The notes below the pieces were generated by a model. That model was not told the DNA's origin. It was given only the letters and a program-made list of their open reading frames with translations, and did no database searches. Positions 23,799-31,157 of a stretch of DNA of 33,717 bases are shown piece after piece. Position numbers and translations under genes: made by a program. The stretch comes from Oscillospiraceae bacterium (GTDB taxonomy: Bacteria; Bacillota; Clostridia; UMGS1810). Where the stretch lies: the NCBI GenBank assembly GCA_015069015.1, contig SVJK01000019.1, positions 1-33,717 on the forward strand. The letters are read 5' to 3'. The first letter of the stretch is position 1, and each line of letters starts with the position of its first letter.

Positions 23799-26700
23799 AT
23801 GAAAAATAAATTAACAAAATTGGTTTCAGTATTGTGTGCACTTGTTCTTCTTTTATCAACATATGCAAGTGCTGCAGAAAAAGTATATAATGACAATCTT
23901 GATCTCCCTCAGGCAGGAACACTCAAAATGGAAAACGGCACCATTGTTTTTGAAGCAGAAGATATGGTCTATGAAAAGACAATGCTTTTGCAAAATGACA
24001 AGGAAGCATCTGGCGGAAAAGTTTTGAGAGCGTGGGGAAAAAACACTCCTCAGGCAGACAGACCTCAGGCGGAGCCAAATGAACCGGCAGATATATATAT
24101 GGAATTTATATCTGACACATCAGATCCTGTATATCTCTGGATGAGACTGAAACTTCCTAACACAGGTTCAAACTCATTTTTCTATAAACTTAACAATAGT
24201 TCATACATAGCAAAACACCCCACAGAAGGCCCTGACTATCAATGGGTATATATTTCTTCTTTTGAAATTCTTGAAGCCGGTATGAGCGCAAAACTTAACA
24301 TTCAATACAGGGAACCCAACGTTCTCTTTGACAAAATCCTCATCACAACAGACATGGATTTCACACCTGTTGAAATAAATGATGTTCCAACAGGTGAGGG
24401 AAAAGATTATTCAGGACTCTATCCCGCGCCTTATATAACACCACCTGCCGGACATCCAAGGGTTATGTTCACAAAAGAAGATATTCCCGGGATCCTGAAA
24501 AATATTGAACATCCCGATATGAAGGAAATATATGAACTCACGGCAAAAGAAGCAGATGAAAAACTTGATGCAAAATTAGACAAGACGCTCAAGAGAAACT
24601 ATAGTGCTTCTTTGCTTCCAAAAATTACTAACAGAGCACTTTTCTATGCTCTTGGACTCCGAGATAAAACTCACGGAAGAGAAACTGTGCAAAATGCTCT
24701 TGACTATCTTGAAACCGTAAGATTTGATATTTCTCTCGGAGATGAAACGAGAGTAATAGGTCAGACAATGATGATGGGTGCCGTAGTTTATGACTGGTGC
24801 TATGACCTTTTGACAGATGAAGAAAAGGCATTCATCATAAAGAGAATGAAGATACTTGCAAAGCAAACAGAAGTTGGCTATCCTCCAACGGGCGGTCAGT
24901 CAATTTTCGGACACGCCAGCGAAGGTGAAGTTTTTGCATATCCGTTTATTTGCGGAATTGCCACATATGATGAAGATCCTGAAATGTATAACCTTTCTGC
25001 AGGAAGAATTCTTTCCGAGATGGCGCCTGCCAGAGTAATGTGGAACAAAACAGGAGCCCATTCTCTTGGTTATTCCTACGGAGTAACAAGATTTGACTGG
25101 GAAACAATGTGTAATCTGGTGTTTGCCGGCATGGGTGCAGAAAACGTACTTGGAGAAGACGAAGACTTTGCAGAGGTTTCCAAGTGGTTTATGTATTCCC
25201 GTCTCCCCAATGGTGCAAGCGTAAAAATTGCAGATGACTATGTATGGCCTGCAAGAACACCACGTACCTGGTGGCCTACACCTTCCACAAGTTTTGCCTT
25301 TGCATCTGCCATAACAGATGATCCCTATGTTAAACAGGCGTCAATGGTAGAAAAATTTGTATCGGGATATGCAACCACATATAAATCAGTTATTCCTGAT
25401 ATCCTTCTTGCAAATCCCGAAATTGAAGGAAAACACCTTGACACTCTTCCTCTTGCAAGAAGAACAACTTATCCACTCTCTTCAATTCAGGCAAGAACAA
25501 ACTGGACTCTCGGCATGGATTCAAATGCGGCAATAGCCTATTTTGAAGCGAGAGAAAAACAATATTCCGACCACGCTCATGCAGACCTTGGAACATTCCA
25601 GATATACTATAAAGGTTATCTTGCAATAAATGGCGGTTCCTACGGCGGTACAACAGGCGGATGGGGAACAAATCACTATAAGAACTATTCCACAAGAACA
25701 ATCTCCCATAACGGTATGACGGTCTTTGACAATAATGAAACCACATGGGGATCAACTCTTGCCAATGACGGTGGACAGAAACTTTCTGATGATATTTATC
25801 TTCTTGAAGAATATATGGCAAAGGAAGATGAAGCAAAAACAGAAGCCTGGTATATAGGCCCCAATGAGGACACACCTGAATTTTCATTCATAAAAACAAA
25901 TCTTACCAATGCCTACGGCGGTGGAAAGGTCACAAATCACGAACGTTCAATGGTATTTATGGACCTTAACAATGATGATTATCCTGCGGCAGTTGTTGTG
26001 TTTGATGACATAACATCTTCCAACAAAGCCTTTAGCAAAAAATGGATTATGAACATGGTTTTTGAACCTGAAATTTCAGGTGATACAACAACTGTTATAA
26101 GAAACGACAACGGCTATAACGGAAAACTTGTAAACAAAACTCTGCTTCCTGCAGAGCACTCAATTACCGCAGTTGGCGGAGAAGGTAAGGAATCTTTTGT
26201 AAATGGTGTGAATTATCCCAATGCCGACAGACCAAATACTGATTCTGAACAGGGCTCCTGGAGAGTTGAGGTGTCACCTTCAGGAAAGAAGACGAGGGAC
26301 CTTTTCTTAAACTCCATGTATGTGACAGACTATGACAGAGACCTTCCCCAGCTTCCAATGTATAAGGAAGAAACATCTTCTCTTTCAGGTGTAACAATAA
26401 TGGACAGATGTGTATATTTTTCAAAAGAAAAACAGATTAAATCTGCTCAGACCATTGAAATAAGAGATAATGGGTATGCAGAGATGAAATGTCTTGTGAC
26501 AGACATTGCCCCGGGACTTTGGAGGGTGACCGCACCTGACGGAAGTTTCAAAACATATATGGTAGAAGAAGATAAGAACAGTCTCTATTTCAGAGCAAAA
26601 CCCGGTAATGTTACAATCTCGAAACTTTCATCAGGAGAACCTGACTATATTCAGTATGAGAAGATGTCTAAACCTAAATACGGTGATTTCCTCGTCTATA

Positions 26701-27437
26701 ATCCCGATGAAATTCTCTTTAACACTCTTTCAGCACCAACTGTCATAAAAAATGGAAAAATGCTTGTTCCGGCAAAATCCCTTTTTGAAACATATGGTGG
26801 GGAAACTGCAGAGTCAAATGGCGGAGTAAACGCAAAAATATCTTCTGAAATCTATGTTATAAATAGCGGCAATCCATATGCATATGTGAACGGAAAAGGA
26901 ATTCTTCTTTCTCACGTTCCCGAAATCATAAACGGATGTCTCTATGTTAATCCTGAAGATTTGCCATGCTTTACTGTATCCTATGATAAGGCTGCGAAAA
27001 TTCTTTCCGTAAGACTCAAAAAATATGAAAATTATTCAAAGCAGGGATTTACAAGTTTCATTATCCCCGAAAAAATCTCAACATCTCAGGGAAGTGAAGA
27101 TGGAAAAGAAAAACTTACAGACGGTGATTTTACAAGCATCTGGAATTCAGAGGGTATAGGAGAGTATGCAATACTTGATCTTGGCAGTGTATATAGCCTC
27201 GGACAAATTGCACTTGCCTTTTCATCAGACGCAGTTCCCTCTTATTATGAAATAGAAGTAAGCGAGGATGGATATACATATCGGACACTTACTAAGGGAA
27301 GCACAAAAGAAAGCCTTTGTAAAATTGACTTGCCTTATGGAACGAAGGCAAAATATGTAAAAGTTAAAGGCAACGGAAACATCAACAACAGAGAAAACAA
27401 AATTACCGAAGTGATTCTTATAATGGGAGGTGAATAA
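23799..27437 (+). CDS. Giant secreted heparinase II-like polysaccharide lyase with F5/8-type C-terminal domain (lyase B, 1212 aa)
   Basis: Paralogue of lyase A. Order: signal peptide (1-26, ...YASAAE); EAEDMVYE beta-sandwich (48-190); helical toroid; heparinase II/III beta-sandwich; copper amine oxidase N-like module (about 985-1085); F5/8 type C (CBM32-like) domain at the C-terminus (about 1085-1212, with LTDGDFTSIWNSEG and YAILDLGSVYSLGQIAL). Active-site candidates match lyase A in order and spacing: H372, E375, Y427 and H592/H594 in SDHAHADLGTF. The catalytic core is colinear with lyase A over about 900 residues; only the C-terminal accessory domains differ, pointing to duplication followed by domain exchange. 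GGAGGGAGAA precedes the ATG, 12 bases after the SLH gene. It is likely a surface lyase with a different binding preference from lyase A. Confidence 0.84.
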   Translation: MKNKLTKLVSVLCALVLLLSTYASAAEKVYNDNLDLPQAGTLKMENGTIVFEAEDMVYEKTMLLQNDKEASGGKVLRAWGKNTPQADRPQAEPNEPADIYMEFISDTSDPVYLWMRLKLPNTGSNSFFYKLNNSSYIAKHPTEGPDYQWVYISSFEILEAGMSAKLNIQYREPNVLFDKILITTDMDFTPVEINDVPTGEGKDYSGLYPAPYITPPAGHPRVMFTKEDIPGILKNIEHPDMKEIYELTAKEADEKLDAKLDKTLKRNYSASLLPKITNRALFYALGLRDKTHGRETVQNALDYLETVRFDISLGDETRVIGQTMMMGAVVYDWCYDLLTDEEKAFIIKRMKILAKQTEVGYPPTGGQSIFGHASEGEVFAYPFICGIATYDEDPEMYNLSAGRILSEMAPARVMWNKTGAHSLGYSYGVTRFDWETMCNLVFAGMGAENVLGEDEDFAEVSKWFMYSRLPNGASVKIADDYVWPARTPRTWWPTPSTSFAFASAITDDPYVKQASMVEKFVSGYATTYKSVIPDILLANPEIEGKHLDTLPLARRTTYPLSSIQARTNWTLGMDSNAAIAYFEAREKQYSDHAHADLGTFQIYYKGYLAINGGSYGGTTGGWGTNHYKNYSTRTISHNGMTVFDNNETTWGSTLANDGGQKLSDDIYLLEEYMAKEDEAKTEAWYIGPNEDTPEFSFIKTNLTNAYGGGKVTNHERSMVFMDLNNDDYPAAVVVFDDITSSNKAFSKKWIMNMVFEPEISGDTTTVIRNDNGYNGKLVNKTLLPAEHSITAVGGEGKESFVNGVNYPNADRPNTDSEQGSWRVEVSPSGKKTRDLFLNSMYVTDYDRDLPQLPMYKEETSSLSGVTIMDRCVYFSKEKQIKSAQTIEIRDNGYAEMKCLVTDIAPGLWRVTAPDGSFKTYMVEEDKNSLYFRAKPGNVTISKLSSGEPDYIQYEKMSKPKYGDFLVYNPDEILFNTLSAPTVIKNGKMLVPAKSLFETYGGETAESNGGVNAKISSEIYVINSGNPYAYVNGKGILLSHVPEIINGCLYVNPEDLPCFTVSYDKAAKILSVRLKKYENYSKQGFTSFIIPEKISTSQGSEDGKEKLTDGDFTSIWNSEGIGEYAILDLGSVYSLGQIALAFSSDAVPSYYEIEVSEDGYTYRTLTKGSTKESLCKIDLPYGTKAKYVKVKGNGNINNRENKITEVILIMGGE

Positions 27438-27438
27438 T

Positions 27439-29022
27439 ATGAGAAAATTTCTCTCTTTAGTTATGATATTGTGCATATATTTATCCGTATTTTCCGTTAA
27501 TGTTGTATATGGGGAAGATGTATGCGGAATTTCAATTACCCCTGCTGTCAGCAATGTTAGTGAAATACCTGCCGGAAACAAAGTTAAATTTACATATAGT
27601 GCTCTTGATGCAGACGGAGTTCTTGGTGAAAACGGCGGATGTGTGAAGGTGTTTAATAACGGAGTGCAGGTGGGCACAAGTCTCACTGCAACCGAAGGCT
27701 CGGTAGATATTGTCATTTCAGACGGTACAAATACTATCAGTGCAGCAATATATAATGCCTCCGAAGAAGCCATAGCACAAAGCACCGAATATGCTGTAAA
27801 AGGTATATCATTGCAGACTAACGCTACGGTTCCGGGATATTGCCTGGATTATGATGAGGTTTATAATAACGGTGAATTCAAAGGAACAGGCACGATAACA
27901 AGTTATTCCTATGATGATCCTGACCAAACCAGAGGTGAAGGAAAAGTAGCATATCGTCAGTATGCTGCAAGCCAAACTTCAAATTTGATTTATCAACCCG
28001 GAAATATCAATATTTATTCTCAGGGAAGATTTGTTGAAATTTCGGCAGATATTAAGTCAAATGCCCCCACAAACCAGAGAAATTTTAATATTATAAACTT
28101 GAGTTCTTATTATCCGGACCCCGGTGCAGGAATGGTAAATGAGAAGTGGGGAACAGGCGGCATTTTGGTACTTAGCACCGGTAAAATTGCGTGTTATGAT
28201 GCAAACGGTGTGACTGATATTGATGCGGACCTTAATAACTGGCATAATTACAAAATCATTTTTGATACCAATGCAGAGGGAACACCCCGTGCCTACTATT
28301 TTGTAGATGATGTGTTCGTTTATTATAAAGCATCTGCACACACAAATATCCGTGCAATAAGGCAGGCTCAGTTTGGTGCTACTTATGATGGCGTGAATGC
28401 AATTGACCTTTATCTTGACAACGTAACTCTCCGTACATATAATGAAGCATTTAATGCATCTCTTGATGTGGGAACCTATGATTTGAAAGAGGTGCCTTAT
28501 GAAAACATACAACCTAAAATATGTTTTTCCCTTGATATGAACGCAGAAAGCATGGAAAACATTTTACTTAAAACTGCAGATGGTGATAGCGTTGAATTTA
28601 CAGGCACATATGACCATGATGCAAAAGTCTTTACATTTGATGCATTAAATCTTAAGGCTTATACAAAGTACATCATTGATTTGTCGGATGTATGTACTTT
28701 GGCAGGGGCAAGCGGAACAAAAGAACTTAGTTTTATCACTGAAAAAGCCCCATTTTCCGTAAGGTCGGTGTCTGAACAAGGCACAAAGGCAATAGTTACT
28801 TTAAATAACAAAAACAATACTCAAAATTCAGCAGTGGTGATTGTCGGATACTATGATTCCGATACTCTCTACACTTTCAGTGCAAGAGAAATCACCTGCA
28901 CATCAGACAGACAAACTTTTGAATTTGCCATCACAAAGCCTCAAGACGATGTATGGATTGAGGTTTACCTCCTGGATTCTCAGAACTTTGGCGTGATTGA
29001 CAAACTGATAATGTCTGAATAA
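27439..29022 (+). CDS. Secreted modular protein, Ig-like plus LamG-like module (no catalytic domain)
   Basis: This 527-aa secreted protein has a signal peptide (1-25, ending VVYGE), an Ig-like module (30-122), a beta-sandwich module of about 210 aa (125-335) shared with lyase A and the next gene, a second Ig-like module (about 345-435, similar in character to SbsA/Big_5 domains) and a C-terminal beta segment (436-527). No enzymatic motif is visible, so a glycan-binding or structural role is inferred. GGGAGGTG (27425-27432), inside the end of lyase B, drives translation from ATG 27439; an in-frame GTG at 27430 overlaps that site and is unlikely as start. Residues 30-335 align with the downstream protein with few gaps, a tandem duplication. 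Confidence 0.75.
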   Translation: MRKFLSLVMILCIYLSVFSVNVVYGEDVCGISITPAVSNVSEIPAGNKVKFTYSALDADGVLGENGGCVKVFNNGVQVGTSLTATEGSVDIVISDGTNTISAAIYNASEEAIAQSTEYAVKGISLQTNATVPGYCLDYDEVYNNGEFKGTGTITSYSYDDPDQTRGEGKVAYRQYAASQTSNLIYQPGNINIYSQGRFVEISADIKSNAPTNQRNFNIINLSSYYPDPGAGMVNEKWGTGGILVLSTGKIACYDANGVTDIDADLNNWHNYKIIFDTNAEGTPRAYYFVDDVFVYYKASAHTNIRAIRQAQFGATYDGVNAIDLYLDNVTLRTYNEAFNASLDVGTYDLKEVPYENIQPKICFSLDMNAESMENILLKTADGDSVEFTGTYDHDAKVFTFDALNLKAYTKYIIDLSDVCTLAGASGTKELSFITEKAPFSVRSVSEQGTKAIVTLNNKNNTQNSAVVIVGYYDSDTLYTFSAREITCTSDRQTFEFAITKPQDDVWIEVYLLDSQNFGVIDKLIMSE

Positions 29023-29038
29023 TTAAATAATGTTACAC

Positions 29039-29056
29039 AGTTTCCGGATGGAAACT
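29039..29056 (+). terminator. Small intergenic hairpin between the two module proteins
   Basis: AGTTTCC (29039-29045) and GGAAACT (29050-29056) form a perfect 7-bp stem with a GGAT loop, followed by TTAATAAAT rather than a U-run. It is more likely an mRNA end-protecting or partial-attenuation hairpin than a full terminator. Confidence 0.4.
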
Positions 29057-29087
29057 TTAATAAATACTACAAAAAAAGGAGATTGTG

Positions 29088-31076
29088 ATGAACTCATCAC
29101 AGAAAAAGATTATGAAAAAATTTTTAAGCGTAATTCTTTCAGTTTCAATTCTTGCATCTCTTTGCTCATTCGGAGCAATGGCATCATCCTATGAACTGGT
29201 AGAAGATAAGGTGTATTACAACGGTGATTTTGACACAGACACTAAAATAGAAACATGGGTTGGCAATCCCGTTACCGATTCATCTTCTGCTCATGGAAAA
29301 GTCGGACCTCTTGTTTCAGATGCGGATAAGGTCTATAGCTTATACGCAGATACCACTAAATACGGTCCCACAGCCGATGGTGATGGTAAGGGAACAATGT
29401 TTCGCTATTCCTTTGATGCAAAATGGGTTGGAAACTTCCCAACAAAAGATAATTCTGCCTTATTTGAATTCAATTATTATAAACCCGACAACAACACCGA
29501 CTGGTATATCCCACTGAGTATTAATAGCGACGGTTCATTATCTACAGCATCCGACATTAAACTTTCTCTCGGAAAATGGTATAATTTCTCCTATGATGTT
29601 ACATTTATGCAAAATGATACAAATACCATTGTAACCGATATAACAGTTACAGATGAGGAAACCGGAACAAAATATATTGCTGCGCAAGACCTTAAAAGAA
29701 ATAACGTTGTAACATTTATGAATAAACACGTTATATACCGTAAAAATATGGGTACTGACGCAAATACTTGCCTTTATGTAGATAATCTTAAATGGGCTCG
29801 AATTAAAGAAGCGGTTCCTGAAATTTCAATTGCTGCTTCAGTCAGCGGTGTGACCGAAATACCGGCAGGAAATAAAGTTAAGTTTTCATATGAAACACTT
29901 TATGCATCAGACATTCTCGGAGCAAATGGCGGATATGTAAAAGTGTTTAATAATGGTGTTCAGGTTGGTGGAAATCTCTTGGATGATAAAGGCACTTTTG
30001 ATGTTGCAATCTCAGAGGGTATCAATGTTATCAGTGCAGAAATATACAATGCCGACGGAAAAACCATAGTACAAAGCGCAGAATATACCATGACAGGTTT
30101 AGCATTAGATACAAATGCTTCAGTTCCCGGATATTGCGTAGATTTTGATGATGTTAAAAATAACGGTGAATTCAAAGGAACAGGCACAACAACAAGTTAT
30201 TCCTATGATGATCCTGACGAGACCAGAGGTGAAGGAAAAGTAGCATACCGTCAGTATGATGCAAGCCAGACTTCTAACCTGAAATATCAGCCTGCAAATA
30301 TTGCTACCAATTCCCAGGGAAGATTTGTTGAAATTTCAGCAGATGTTAAGTCAAATGCTCCCACAAACCAAAGAAATTTCAACATTATTAATTTGACTTC
30401 GTTCTACAGTAGTACAGGTAATGAAGGCTGGTCTACAGGCGGTATTTATGCTCTTGGCACCGGTAAAATTGCTTGTTATAATGCAAACGGTGTGACAGAT
30501 GTTGATGTTGACCTTAATAACTGGCACAATTATAAAATCCTTTTTGATACAAATGCTACGGGGACACCACGTGCCTACTATTTTGTAGATGATGTCCTCA
30601 TTTATCACCAGGCATCTGCAAGTACTAACATCCGTGCTATAAGACAGGCGCAATTTGAAGTTACCTATGACGGCACAAATGCAATTGACCTTTATCTTGA
30701 CAATGTAACCATGAAAACTTATGATATTGCAGCGTCTGATGCTACTGTAGTAAATCTTACCGCATATCAGGGCACACAGAGAATCACATCAAAATCACAG
30801 ATTGACTCTGCAAAAGTACTCAGCATAAAGGGAAGTCTCATAAAGGTAAACGAAACTGATGAGTCTGTTGACGTATATGTTGCATTTGTAAAAGAAAAAG
30901 TTCTTGAAAAAATTAAAGTAGCCAATGTAGAATTTGACGCTTCAACCCAGAGTTTTGAAATTCCTGTAGAAGGTCTTCCAACTGATATATCAACAGGAGA
31001 CTATGAAATCAAACTTTTTGTATGGGATGAAAATCTCACTCCCTATTACGGTCCATGGTATTCCGTACTTAAATAA
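29088..31076 (+). CDS. Secreted modular protein with two LamG-like modules (no catalytic domain)
   Basis: This 662-aa secreted protein has a signal peptide (about 1-33, SLCSFGAMASS), a first LamG-like beta-sandwich (about 36-240), an Ig-like module (about 245-340) and the shared LamG-like module (about 345-555), both closely matching the preceding gene. The C-terminal beta domain (556-662, ...DISTGDYEIKLFVWDENLTPY) matches the end of lyase A (...DIREGNYTFTLYIWGDNIHPH). It thus combines parts of its neighbour and of lyase A. No catalytic motif is present; glycan binding or lattice formation is the likely role. AAGGAG with 6-7-base spacing supports ATG 29088 over an in-frame GTG three bases earlier; another ATG at 29112 is possible. 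Confidence 0.75.
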   Translation: MNSSQKKIMKKFLSVILSVSILASLCSFGAMASSYELVEDKVYYNGDFDTDTKIETWVGNPVTDSSSAHGKVGPLVSDADKVYSLYADTTKYGPTADGDGKGTMFRYSFDAKWVGNFPTKDNSALFEFNYYKPDNNTDWYIPLSINSDGSLSTASDIKLSLGKWYNFSYDVTFMQNDTNTIVTDITVTDEETGTKYIAAQDLKRNNVVTFMNKHVIYRKNMGTDANTCLYVDNLKWARIKEAVPEISIAASVSGVTEIPAGNKVKFSYETLYASDILGANGGYVKVFNNGVQVGGNLLDDKGTFDVAISEGINVISAEIYNADGKTIVQSAEYTMTGLALDTNASVPGYCVDFDDVKNNGEFKGTGTTTSYSYDDPDETRGEGKVAYRQYDASQTSNLKYQPANIATNSQGRFVEISADVKSNAPTNQRNFNIINLTSFYSSTGNEGWSTGGIYALGTGKIACYNANGVTDVDVDLNNWHNYKILFDTNATGTPRAYYFVDDVLIYHQASASTNIRAIRQAQFEVTYDGTNAIDLYLDNVTMKTYDIAASDATVVNLTAYQGTQRITSKSQIDSAKVLSIKGSLIKVNETDESVDVYVAFVKEKVLEKIKVANVEFDASTQSFEIPVEGLPTDISTGDYEIKLFVWDENLTPYYGPWYSVLK

Positions 31077-31095
31077 CGAACAGACAAATCAAAAA

Positions 31096-31129
31096 TTAAG
31101 TTTAGCGGCACATTTGCCGCTAAACTTAA
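31096..31129. other. Perfect 14-bp intercistronic stem-loop
   Basis: 31096-31109 pairs perfectly with 31116-31129 (core TTTAGCGGC/GCCGCTAAA) around a 6-nt loop, between the module-protein gene and the GH20-like gene. On the plus strand it is followed by AAATATACC, with no U-run, so it probably stabilises or partly attenuates the mRNA. On the minus strand TTTTTG follows it, giving it a terminator look against antisense transcription. Confidence 0.7.
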
Positions 31130-31157
31130 AATATACCATGCAACAGGAGGAAATTCT

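Noticed and set aside
25390-25887. 165-aa minus-strand frame opposite lyase B
   Set aside because: It is antisense to a conserved catalytic region. The composition is an artefact of the opposite frame, and a similar shadow occurs at the same place in lyase A.
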